Shown: one piece after another, positions 25,725-33,318 of the stretch
How positions within the stretch are numbered: position 1 is the first letter of the stretch
Layout: each line of letters begins with the position of its first letter
NCBI GenBank assembly: GCA_018649885.1
Contig: JABIHA010000085.1
Span: 1-36,743, forward strand
Direction: 5' to 3'
From: Bacteriovoracaceae bacterium
GTDB taxonomy: Bacteria > Bdellovibrionota > Bacteriovoracia > Bacteriovoracales > Bacteriovoracaceae
Length of the DNA: 36,743 nt
Made by a program: the position numbers and the translations under genes
The notes under the pieces: generated by a model
Databases searched by the model: none
What the model was told of the DNA's origin: nothing
Seen by the model: the letters and a program-made list of their open reading frames with translations, nothing else

Positions 25725-27230
25725 ATGTTGAGAAAAATTTCCAAATTACTTATTTGCAATAGAGGAGAGATCGCCTTAAGAATCGCCGGCTCTGCAAAAG
25801 AGATGGGAATCAAAACCGTTGGGATTTACTCAAGCGCGGATATAGGCCTTCCCCATACATACTCGATGGATGAAATGATCTATTTGGGAGAAGGAAGCTT
25901 ACAAGAGACTTATTTAAATGCTGATCTAATAGTTCATAAGGCCTTCGAGCTAGGCGTTGACGCCATTCATCCGGGATATGGGTTTTTATCTGAAAATTCA
26001 GCCTTTGCAAGTTTAGTTCGTGAGAAAAATATGATCTTCCTCGGGCCATCACCAAAAGTGATAGACATCATGGGTGATAAAAAAGCTTCAAAAGAAACAT
26101 TATTCGCAATCGCTACACCACTTATTCCTGGATACTTTGGCGATAAGCAGGATTCGAAAACTCTACTTGAAGAGGCAAAAAAAATTGGGTTTCCCGTGCT
26201 GATAAAGGCCACTGCAGGCGGCGGCGGGAAAGGGATGAGAGTTGTAGAGAGCGAAAACGAATTTGTTTCTTCTCTTGAGTCTGCCATGAGGGAGGCAAAA
26301 AAATCTTTCGGTATAGATACTGTTATGCTTGAAAAATATATTTTAAGCCCAAGACATATTGAAGTGCAGGTGTTGTCAGATCAGCATGGAAATCACCGCC
26401 ATCTTTTCGAAAGAGAGTGCTCTATTCAAAGGCGTCATCAAAAAATTGTAGAAGAAACTCCTTCTACTGCACTTGATCCTGAGCTTAGAAAAAAAATTTG
26501 TGACACTGCTGTGGCCATCGCAAGTCATGTCAAATATGAAGGTGCTGGAACAGTCGAGTTTATACTAGATACATCAGGTGCTTTTTATTTTTTAGAAATG
26601 AATACAAGACTTCAAGTTGAACATCCTATCACTGAAATGCTCACAGGTGTTGATCTAGTAAAATGGCAAATAAAAATAGGAGAGGGCAAGATTATCAGTT
26701 TCTCTCAAGATGATCTTGTTCCTAGAGGTCATGCCATTGAAGTTAGGATTTATGCAGAAGATCCTGACAATGAGTTTTTACCAACAAATGGTGTAATTGA
26801 GAGAGTTGGGACTACTCATTTAAATGGTGTGAGGCTTGATACGGGGTATGCTGATGGCAGTAGTGTTGGTGTTGAATTTGATCCTATGCTAGCAAAACTA
26901 ATTGCACATTCTGATACAAGAAGATCTGCAATTACAAAACTCTTGCTTGCACTGGATGAAATTACTTTCAGTGGACTTAAAACTAATAGAGATCATTTAA
27001 AAAGAATTTTAAATTCTCTCAAATTTAAAGAAGGTGAAACATATACTGATTTTATTGATAAAAATGGCGATAGCTTGGGAGTTCCTGAGGTATCAAATGA
27101 TTCCTTCGCTCTTGGAATCGCAGCACTGCAACTTAGTGGGAAAAACCTTGTAAGTGAAACAGGGGCAAGTCACATATGTCGTGACTCTCTTGTGTTAGAG
27201 GAATCTCTTAATATGTTTAGGAATGTATAA
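25725..27230 (+). CDS. Biotin carboxylase subunit of methylcrotonyl-CoA carboxylase
   Basis: 501 residues. It carboxylates biotin using ATP and bicarbonate. Motifs are the CNRGEIALRI N-terminus, the ATP-grasp glycine loop KATAGGGGKGMR (about 162-172) and EMNTRLQVEHPITEMLTG (from 291), containing the catalytic Glu and Arg. It stops after the biotin carboxylase domains plus about 50 residues; the biotin carrier part that normally continues the MCC alpha chain is a separate gene that starts 6 bases later in another reading frame. GAGG precedes the ATG. Confidence 0.92.
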   Translation: MLRKISKLLICNRGEIALRIAGSAKEMGIKTVGIYSSADIGLPHTYSMDEMIYLGEGSLQETYLNADLIVHKAFELGVDAIHPGYGFLSENSAFASLVREKNMIFLGPSPKVIDIMGDKKASKETLFAIATPLIPGYFGDKQDSKTLLEEAKKIGFPVLIKATAGGGGKGMRVVESENEFVSSLESAMREAKKSFGIDTVMLEKYILSPRHIEVQVLSDQHGNHRHLFERECSIQRRHQKIVEETPSTALDPELRKKICDTAVAIASHVKYEGAGTVEFILDTSGAFYFLEMNTRLQVEHPITEMLTGVDLVKWQIKIGEGKIISFSQDDLVPRGHAIEVRIYAEDPDNEFLPTNGVIERVGTTHLNGVRLDTGYADGSSVGVEFDPMLAKLIAHSDTRRSAITKLLLALDEITFSGLKTNRDHLKRILNSLKFKEGETYTDFIDKNGDSLGVPEVSNDSFALGIAALQLSGKNLVSETGASHICRDSLVLEESLNMFRNV

Positions 27231-27235
27231 AGACC

Positions 27236-27748
27236 ATGGAAAAGAAATTTATAATTAATGATACAAAAGTTGTGGCCTGTGATTATGGGCACAAAGGAAA
27301 TATGATTTCTTTTTCAATTGAAGGCAAGCAGTTCACATTCTATGAAGTGGATAAAAGCAGTGAGTTCATTGTTTTAAAAGATGAAAGTGGAAAACATTTT
27401 AAGGTTGGCATTAGTGCTGGCAGAGAAAAAGATGAGAGTCATATCTGTGCACCTGGTATTGAAGATTTATTTATATCAAGTGATTCCAAATCATCTAGAA
27501 AGAAGTCTTCGGTAGGCGGAGGCAGCTTACAAAGCCCAATGCCAGGAAAAATTGTAAAAGTGATGGTTTCTGAAGGTGATGAAGTTAAAAAATCACAACC
27601 ACTACTGATTCTTGAGGCGATGAAAATGGAGCATTCCATAAAATCACCTAGGGATGGAAAAGTGGTGAAAATTTTCTTCTCTGAAGGTGACCAAGTCCAG
27701 GGGAAGGTTGAGCTATTAAGTCTAAGTGGAGATGATACGGATGCTTAG
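27236..27748 (+). CDS. Biotin carboxyl carrier protein of methylcrotonyl-CoA carboxylase
   Basis: 170 residues. The C-terminal domain (about 95-165) is a biotinyl domain with EAMKMEH, whose Lys is the biotin attachment site, and the preceding SPMPGKIVKVMV strand. Residues 1-75 look like the BT (beta-barrel) region that links carboxylase and carboxyltransferase in MCC alpha, here with strand-rich FSIEGKQFTFYEV. The two parts thus equal the C-terminal third of a fused MCC alpha chain. The ATG lies in a different frame from the biotin carboxylase and the nearby ribosome-binding sequence is weak, so re-initiation is likely. Confidence 0.9.
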   Translation: MEKKFIINDTKVVACDYGHKGNMISFSIEGKQFTFYEVDKSSEFIVLKDESGKHFKVGISAGREKDESHICAPGIEDLFISSDSKSSRKKSSVGGGSLQSPMPGKIVKVMVSEGDEVKKSQPLLILEAMKMEHSIKSPRDGKVVKIFFSEGDQVQGKVELLSLSGDDTDA

Positions 27749-28655
27749 AAATTTACCCCAAAAAGTCACAATTGTTGAAGTGGGAGCTAGAGATGGCCTT
27801 CAAAATGAAACAACAGTACTCGGCATTGAGGATAAGTGTGAATATATAAAGCTTCTGGCCGATTCAGGAGTTGAGCAGCTTGAAGTAACCAGCTTTGTAA
27901 AAGAGTCTGCCATTCCGCAAATGGGGGATGCTAGTGAACTTTATGAAAAAGTAAGGCCAATACTAGAAGGCAAGTGTAAACGGCTATGGTGCCTTACCCC
28001 AAACCAGCAGGGGTTAAACAATGCTCTTAAAGTTGGTGTGCGTGATATTGCGCTCTTTTCTTCTACTAGCAACTCATTTAATAAAAAAAATATAAATTGT
28101 GACATTAAAGAATCTTTTAAAAGATTTGAGGCCCTTGGTGATCAGATCAAAGAAAATTCTTTGAATGTACGAGGTTATGTTTCAACAGTGTTTGGTTGTC
28201 CTTATGAGGGAGATGTCTCTTTTGACCAAGTAAAACTGGTAGTTGAAAAATTCTCGGAGTTTGGAGTTGATGAAATTTCATTGGGAGATACTATTGGTGT
28301 GGCGACTCCTGGACAGGTTGATAAGTTACTATCTCAGTTAAAAAATGTAGTAGATTTTAAAAATCTTGCTCTTCATTTTCATGACACCAGGGGAATGGCC
28401 GTAGCAAATATTCTTGTGGCCCTAGAGCATGGGATTAGAGTTTTTGACTCTTCCTCAGCTGGTCTTGGTGGTTGCCCCTATGCTAAAGGAGCATCCGGCA
28501 ATGTGGCCACAGAGGATCTGCTTTATTTATTTAATGGCCTTGGCATTGAAACTTCTATTAACCTTGATAAATTAATAGAGGCCTCTGATTTTATCCTCTC
28601 AAAATTGAACAAAGTATCTCCTTCAAAATTCTTCAACGTTTATGTTCGTAACTAA
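27741..28655 (+). CDS. Hydroxymethylglutaryl-CoA lyase
   Basis: 304 residues from the ATG at 27741, chosen for GGAG nine bases upstream; GTG 27726 and ATG 27732 are also in frame. It splits HMG-CoA into acetoacetate and acetyl-CoA, the last step of leucine breakdown. Signatures are VEVGARDGLQNE (substrate and metal Arg-Asp), LGDTIG, HFHDTRGMA (metal His pair) and GLGGCPYAKGASGNVATEDLLY, the HMG-CoA lyase signature with catalytic Cys. The start overlaps the carrier-protein gene. It closes the operon. Confidence 0.93.
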   Translation: MLRNLPQKVTIVEVGARDGLQNETTVLGIEDKCEYIKLLADSGVEQLEVTSFVKESAIPQMGDASELYEKVRPILEGKCKRLWCLTPNQQGLNNALKVGVRDIALFSSTSNSFNKKNINCDIKESFKRFEALGDQIKENSLNVRGYVSTVFGCPYEGDVSFDQVKLVVEKFSEFGVDEISLGDTIGVATPGQVDKLLSQLKNVVDFKNLALHFHDTRGMAVANILVALEHGIRVFDSSSAGLGGCPYAKGASGNVATEDLLYLFNGLGIETSINLDKLIEASDFILSKLNKVSPSKFFNVYVRN

Positions 28656-28845
28656 AAATTGGCGCTAGTGCTTCATTTTTTAGCTTTAAAATTCAACAAG
28701 ATTTGACATTAAAAATTGAAAAATTACACCTAATAGGCTGGGGACGCCGCAGTAATTAGAGAACAGTTTAAAAAGTTAGGATTTGTTAGAACTCTCTAAG
28801 TAGTTGCTACTTGCAGGGTTTCGACTATTGCAGCGAAATTCCGAT

Positions 28846-28872
28846 CATAACAATCCATAACAATCTTTGACA
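28846..28872 (+). promoter_or_regulatory. Tandem 10-bp repeat abutting a TTGACA box
   Basis: CATAACAATC occurs twice head-to-tail at 28846-28855 and 28856-28865, and TTGACA follows at 28867-28872. The 10-bp period places both copies on the same face of the helix, as response-regulator sites often do. A convincing -10 box is not seen; TAGATT at 28895 is too distant. The rest of 28656-28913 shows only a small hairpin at 28798-28812 (6-bp stem) and no gene. Confidence 0.45.
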
Positions 28873-28913
28873 TAGAAGGTAGCAATTAGAAAAATAGATT
28901 AAAGGTATTTTTG

Positions 28914-29261
28914 ATGCGGGCCAATTTTTATATTTTGCTACTTTTGCTTGTGACTTTATGCTCTTGCTCAACAATTAGATATAAGAGTAAGGGTGATATC
29001 CCAGTAAAAGTAAGCCGGGCCACTGACCACACAAAGATGTTTAAGGCGGATGGAAAAGCCCCTTTTTATTTGTGGGGAACATTGCCAGGTGAACAAGTGG
29101 TGCATCTAGATAAGCTAGCGATTGAGCAGGGCTTTTCAGAAATTTCAAAGTTAGTGATTACAGAATATACAAGTTTTTTTGACCTCTTTATGTCGGTTGT
29201 GAGCCTCGGGTTCTACATGCCTAGATCTTACGAGATACAAGGTTTAGGTAAGACAATATGA
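28914..29261 (+). CDS. Lipoprotein, Bor-like pattern
   Basis: 115 residues from ATG 28914 (a TTG at 28911 is also in frame), with AAAGG upstream. Its signal sequence ends in a lipobox-like TLCSCS, so it is probably a lipoprotein. The order of elements (a hydrophobic FYLWGTLPG, then a middle helix, then FFDLFMSVVSLGFYMPRSYEIQG) recalls the Bor/Iss family of small surface lipoproteins, which carries a similar G-x-Y-x-P end motif. Confidence in family is moderate. Its end overlaps the next start (ATGA), so the two are translationally coupled. Confidence 0.75.
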   Translation: MRANFYILLLLLVTLCSCSTIRYKSKGDIPVKVSRATDHTKMFKADGKAPFYLWGTLPGEQVVHLDKLAIEQGFSEISKLVITEYTSFFDLFMSVVSLGFYMPRSYEIQGLGKTI

Positions 29262-29638
29262 GATGGAAACTTAGAAAACTAGTGTTACAATTTTTAAATA
29301 TAATTGTGATTAGTGTTCTGTTTTCATCCTGTGGGACGTACGTCGTGGTTCATTCGTGGGGACTGCGAGACTACAATGTCACCATGGGAAGTTTTGATGG
29401 AAAAAGTTTTGAATACTCTAGGCGTGCATATAATTTTATGGGGCCTTTAAATAAAGACTTTGTCTCGATTGAAAAAGTTTTTGACGAGGAAGAAGTCCAT
29501 AAAAAATATGTTGGAGGGTTCGAAGTTATTACCAGTCATCAATTGGCAGACGTGTTGCTTTCGCTGATACCATTTTTTTCAACAAGGACAGTTGAAATTG
29601 TGGGTAGGATCAGGACACGGAAAAAAGATTGGTATTAA
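29258..29638 (+). CDS. Lipoprotein related to the preceding one
   Basis: 126 residues, starting in the last bases of the previous gene. The lipobox is LFSSCG. The C-terminal LADVLLSLIPFFSTRTVEIVGRI lines up in pattern with FFDLFMSVVSLGFYMPRSYEIQG of the preceding protein, which suggests a diverged duplicate. The middle is rich in Tyr, Asp and Phe, with no catalytic motif. The pair would be co-produced on the envelope. Confidence 0.75.
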   Translation: MRWKLRKLVLQFLNIIVISVLFSSCGTYVVVHSWGLRDYNVTMGSFDGKSFEYSRRAYNFMGPLNKDFVSIEKVFDEEEVHKKYVGGFEVITSHQLADVLLSLIPFFSTRTVEIVGRIRTRKKDWY

Positions 29639-29716
29639 CTTAGTCGATATCTAATGGTCAAGGAAGACAGAATGGATCCAAGGATGGGAGATAGCTTCTC
29701 ACATTAGGTGATTTGC

Positions 29717-29745
29717 GGAGGGCCAAGGATGGCCTTTCTTTTTTT
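29717..29745 (+). terminator. Rho-independent terminator of the lipoprotein pair
   Basis: A 9-bp stem (29717-29725 with 29730-29738, two G-U pairs in the RNA, core GGCCA/TGGCC) and 4-base loop, followed by seven Ts at 29739-29745. It separates the lipoprotein pair from the repeat protein. The rest of 29639-29936 shows no gene. Confidence 0.7.
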
Positions 29746-29936
29746 CTGGATGACAATATTCACAGGCATCAATAAATTCTATTTATTCAATAAAACTTAT
29801 TTCAAATCTCACAGTCTTCTTTTTTAATTCAAACAGTTACACAGCAAAATTTCTTACCTAAGCAAAAAGGTCAATTTTTGACCGTAAATAGCCGATAATT
29901 ATTGGAGAGAGAACTTAACTTTAACAATGATTTCAG

Positions 29937-32900
29937 ATGATTAGAAAGTGGCTGTCCTACATTCTATGCATAAGCTTACTGGTTGCAAACCTAGGCTTGT
30001 CTCATGCTAAAACAGCTACCTCAATTAAATATAGGCCTTATGCACATAATCTAAAATATAAAAAGCTCCAAAGAAAGAGAGCAAAGCAGGCCAAAAAGAA
30101 GTTACTTGAGAAAAAGAAGAAGGCTAAAGCAAAAAAAGAAAAAGAATCTCAAAAGAAAAAGAAAGAGCTGAGAAAAAAGCAAAAATTGGCAAAGAAAAAG
30201 GCAAAGGCGCTAAAAAAGAAAAAGCGTTTGGCCAAGAAATTGAAGAAAAAAGCTAAAAAGAAGGCCAAAAAGAAGAAAAAGAAATCTAAGAAGAAAAAGA
30301 AATCTAAGAAAAAATCTAAGAAGAGCTCGAGAAAGCTTTCCAAGAAGAGTTCGAAAAAGAGTTCTAAGAAGAGCTCGAGAAAGAGTTCTAAGAAGAGCTC
30401 GAAAAAGCTTTCCAAGAAGAGTTCGAAAAAGAGTTCTAAGAAGAGCTCGAAAAAGAGTTCTAAGAAGAGCTCGAAAAAGCTTTCCAAGAAGAGATCGAAA
30501 AAGCTTTCCAAGAAGAGCTCGAGAAAAAGTTCTAAGAAGAGCTCGAAAAAGAGTTCTAAGAAGAGTTTGAGAAAGAGTTCCAAGAAGAGTTCGAGAAAGA
30601 GTTCCAAGAAGAGCTCAAAAAAGAATTCAAAGAGGAGTTCAAAGAGGAGCTCTAAAAGAGGATCAAAAAAATCTAGCATAAAAGGTACTAGATTAAATAG
30701 AAAAAGCTCGAGTAGGTCTAAGAAGAATCAAGCTGTGCCTACTAAATCTAGTGCTAGCAAGAAAGTAGGAAAAAGAGTCCTAGGAAAAAATATCAAAGCA
30801 GTAAATTTACAAAATCTAAAAGGGAGAATTGTTCCTAGAAGACTGAAAGGATCGCGTGGAAGTTCAACTTCAACAACACTTACGAGGCCCACAGCTACTA
30901 GTTCTACAACTTTAACGAGACCAGGCTCTAGAACTTTGACTAAGCCTAGTGCAACAATCTCCACAACTCTAACGAGACCAGGCTCTAGAACTTTGACTAA
31001 GCCTAGTACAACAATCTCCACAACTCTTACGAGACCAGGTTCTAGAACTTTAACTAAGCCTAGTGCAACAATCTCTACCACTTTAACGAGACCAAGCTCT
31101 AGTACAACTTTAACGAAGCCTAGTGCTGCAATCTCTACCACTTTAACGAGACCAAGCTCTAGTACAACTCTAACTAAACCTAGTACTGCAATCTCTACTA
31201 CTTTGACGAGACCAAGCTCTAGTACAACTCTAACTAAACCTAGTACTGCAATCTCTACTACTTTGACGAGACCAAGCTCTAGTACAACTCTAACGAAGCC
31301 TAGTGCTGCAATCTCTACCACTTTAACGAGACCAAGCTCTAGTACAACTCTAACAAAGCCTAGTGCTGCAATCTCTACCACTTTAACAAAGCCTGGGACT
31401 ACAACATCTACTATGGTGACAAGTCCTGGAACTGCCACATCTACAACTTTGACTATTCCAGGGACTACAACATCCACAGCGATGACAAGGCCTGGCGCTA
31501 CCACTACAACTTCTACAACTCTAACTGGAGCTGCAAGCTCAACGACATTGATAAAACCTGAGACCACAACTTCAACTACAGTGACAAGACCGGGAGGGAC
31601 AACCTCTACATCATTGACTAGCTCTGGCACGGCAACTATTACATCAGCGGAATTAACTGAGACTACAACCTCAACGACCTCACTGAGACCAGGAAGTGCA
31701 CAAGTAGGGCCGGGAAAAGGTGGCAATGGATCTCAAATAGGTGGAGGTGGTGTTTTAACTGAAGTTGGAGACGGTGTAATTGGTGGAGGAGGTGTTCCTA
31801 CAGCACCAGGCAAAGGGGAGCTTGGCACAAAAGTGGGGGACGGTGTTATTAGTGATGGTGCTCCCACACTTGAAGTGGGTGACGGAAGCTCTGAATCAGT
31901 TTTAGATGCTGAAGCGGGTTCCAGTGCAGATACAACCTCAGAGGGAGATGATTCTAGCTCATCTACTGAAGAAGGTGAAAGTACGGATTCTAGTAGTAGT
32001 GATGATAGCGATGATTCAAGCTCTTCAAGTGAAGAGGGTGAAAGCACAGATTCTAGTAGTAGTGATGATAGCGATGATTCAAGCTCTTCAAGTGAAGAGG
32101 GGGAAAGCACAGATTCAAGTAGTAGTGATGATAGCGATGATTCAAGCTCTTCAAGTGAAGAGGGTGAAAGCACAGATTCAAGTAGTAGTGATGATAGTGA
32201 CGACTCGAGTTCTTCATCTAGTAGTGATGACGATGATTCAAGTTCTTCATCTAGTAGTGATGACGATGATTCAAGTTCTTCATCGAGTAGTGATGATGAT
32301 GATTCAAGTTCTTCATCTAGTAGTGATGACGATGATTCAAGTTCTTCATCGAGTAGTGATGATGATGATTCAAGTTCTTCATCGAGTAGTGATGATGATG
32401 ATTCAAGTTCTTCATCTAGTAGTGATGACGATGATTCAAGTTCTTCCTCTAGTAGTGATGACGATGATTCAAGTTCCTCATCGAGCAGTGATGACGATGA
32501 TGACGATGATGACTCAAGCTCTTCTTCGAGCAGTGATGATGAAGAAGAGGAAGAAGAAGAGGAAGCAGCTACTGTTGAAATTCCAGATAACCTAGATGAT
32601 TTTGAATGGGAGAGTTCTGATCCAGGAACTGGAGATACTTTTGGCGTGTCCGCTGGCGAGGAAAATGAGGGGAAAATAAGACCAAATTGTAGTAGTTCAT
32701 CATGGAAGCTTGTGGCCAATCAGGGGCATGACCTTTGTTTATATTCGCCTTCTACTAATTTGAAATGTAATGGATATGGGGATTACTTCCAAAGTAACTT
32801 TAGCTTAAAGGGAGTTTCCGGAGATAAAGATAAGTGTGTTTATAAGACTGACTTTTCCGTTGAGCACCAAAATTTTAAAACCTGTAAGGATATATACACG

Positions 32901-33071
32901 GTGAGCTCTACGGTAAAAACTAAGTTTTATGTGGTCACAGATGAAGACTCCTCAGGAAGAGATGTTTTAAAGTGCCACTATTATAGAAAAGCAAAAAAAT
33001 CATGTCCCAGAGGTTATAAGTTTACTAAGGACTATTCTGGCGATGAAGATTATTGTGTTTTCCAAGAGTAA
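29937..33071 (+). CDS. Large secreted low-complexity protein with basic, Thr-rich and acidic Ser/Asp blocks and a Cys-rich end domain
   Basis: 1044 residues; I do not recognise a family. Residues 1-25 form a signal peptide. About 42-125 is almost all Lys with Ala/Leu/Glu. About 126-248 repeats SSKK/SSRK. About 308-560 is Thr/Ser/Pro-rich, including five 20-residue units with TTLTKP and TTLTRP cores. About 588-660 is Gly-rich. About 672-878 is acidic: four 21-residue units with EEGESTD, then about nine 11-residue units of seven Ser and four Asp, then a Glu run. About 917-1044 is a compact domain with eight cysteines, such as DLCLY, LKCNGY, KSCPRG and DYCVFQ. A strongly positive block and a strongly negative block on one secreted chain could self-associate, bind LPS or bind calcium; that is inference. 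The start ATG has no good ribosome-binding site, and a 5-codon ATG frame overlaps it. Confidence 0.85.
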   Translation: MIRKWLSYILCISLLVANLGLSHAKTATSIKYRPYAHNLKYKKLQRKRAKQAKKKLLEKKKKAKAKKEKESQKKKKELRKKQKLAKKKAKALKKKKRLAKKLKKKAKKKAKKKKKKSKKKKKSKKKSKKSSRKLSKKSSKKSSKKSSRKSSKKSSKKLSKKSSKKSSKKSSKKSSKKSSKKLSKKRSKKLSKKSSRKSSKKSSKKSSKKSLRKSSKKSSRKSSKKSSKKNSKRSSKRSSKRGSKKSSIKGTRLNRKSSSRSKKNQAVPTKSSASKKVGKRVLGKNIKAVNLQNLKGRIVPRRLKGSRGSSTSTTLTRPTATSSTTLTRPGSRTLTKPSATISTTLTRPGSRTLTKPSTTISTTLTRPGSRTLTKPSATISTTLTRPSSSTTLTKPSAAISTTLTRPSSSTTLTKPSTAISTTLTRPSSSTTLTKPSTAISTTLTRPSSSTTLTKPSAAISTTLTRPSSSTTLTKPSAAISTTLTKPGTTTSTMVTSPGTATSTTLTIPGTTTSTAMTRPGATTTTSTTLTGAASSTTLIKPETTTSTTVTRPGGTTSTSLTSSGTATITSAELTETTTSTTSLRPGSAQVGPGKGGNGSQIGGGGVLTEVGDGVIGGGGVPTAPGKGELGTKVGDGVISDGAPTLEVGDGSSESVLDAEAGSSADTTSEGDDSSSSTEEGESTDSSSSDDSDDSSSSSEEGESTDSSSSDDSDDSSSSSEEGESTDSSSSDDSDDSSSSSEEGESTDSSSSDDSDDSSSSSSSDDDDSSSSSSSDDDDSSSSSSSDDDDSSSSSSSDDDDSSSSSSSDDDDSSSSSSSDDDDSSSSSSSDDDDSSSSSSSDDDDSSSSSSSDDDDDDDDSSSSSSSDDEEEEEEEEAATVEIPDNLDDFEWESSDPGTGDTFGVSAGEENEGKIRPNCSSSSWKLVANQGHDLCLYSPSTNLKCNGYGDYFQSNFSLKGVSGDKDKCVYKTDFSVEHQNFKTCKDIYTVSSTVKTKFYVVTDEDSSGRDVLKCHYYRKAKKSCPRGYKFTKDYSGDEDYCVFQE
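30310..30680 (+). repeat. Basic-block coding repeat (12/24-bp units)
   Basis: Imperfect tandem units coding Ser-Ser-Lys-Lys with occasional Arg or Leu, based on AAGAAGAGCTCGAAAAAG. All changes keep the reading frame. Adjacent units differ at synonymous positions, so the block is not freshly expanded. Confidence 0.9.
31081..31380 (+). repeat. Five tandem 60-bp units coding a Thr-rich 20-residue repeat
   Basis: Five nearly identical 60-bp units in register, each with ACGAGACCAAGCTCTAG and TTAACTAAACCTAG-like cores. Before them, about three shorter 57-bp relatives lie between 30918 and 31080. Both unit lengths are multiples of three. Confidence 0.9.
31955..32540 (+). repeat. Acidic-block coding repeats (63-bp then 33-bp units)
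   Basis: Four 63-bp units coding EEGESTD plus Ser/Asp runs, then about nine 33-bp units built on GATTCAAGTTCTTCATC and AGTAGTGATGACGAT, coding seven Ser and four Asp. All unit lengths are multiples of three, so gain or loss of units would change length without a frameshift. Confidence 0.9.
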
Positions 33072-33091
33072 AATCCAAAATTCCTTTTATA

Positions 33092-33155
33092 ATTAAAATG
33101 ATGCAAAGAACATTTATACAACTCTATGGGTCATTTTAATGACGCGATTGTCATT
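33092..33155. repeat. Nested inverted repeats after the low-complexity gene
   Basis: ATTAAAATGA (33092-33101) and TCATTTTAAT (33131-33140) are perfect inverted copies 29 bp apart, and AATGAC (33138-33143) with GTCATT (33150-33155) forms an alternative hairpin sharing the same arm. There is no T run, so this may be mRNA 3'-end structure or an operator for the next gene rather than a terminator. The rest of 33072-33318 shows nothing I can name. Confidence 0.45.
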
Positions 33156-33318
33156 TCACTCTTTTCACTAAGGAACACCCTAATCGTATAAATAAACTAA
33201 AAACAATGCACCGTGCTTTCTAAAAAAAATACACTGTATGTTCCCAACAACTTTTTTCGCGCCTATACCTCCTCAATTCTAAAATTCATTTTGTGTATAA
33301 GAAAAAAGGTTAACAAGA

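Noticed and set aside
28656..28913. Possible structured RNA or riboswitch after the leucine operon
   Set aside because: Only one 6-bp hairpin is visible, with no recognisable conserved aptamer sequence.
29927..29944. Five-codon ORF overlapping the start of the low-complexity gene
   Set aside because: No ribosome-binding site; likely chance, although the overlap could in principle couple translation.
31081..32540. Possible CRISPR-like array because of regular 60- and 33-bp repeats
   Set aside because: Repeats are contiguous, in frame, with no unique spacers and no cas genes; they are protein-coding repeats.
30149..32719. Long ORFs opposite or out of frame to the low-complexity gene (176, 332, 328 and 229 codons)
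   Set aside because: They arise from the tandem coding repeats read in other frames, give runs of a few residues and have no start signals.
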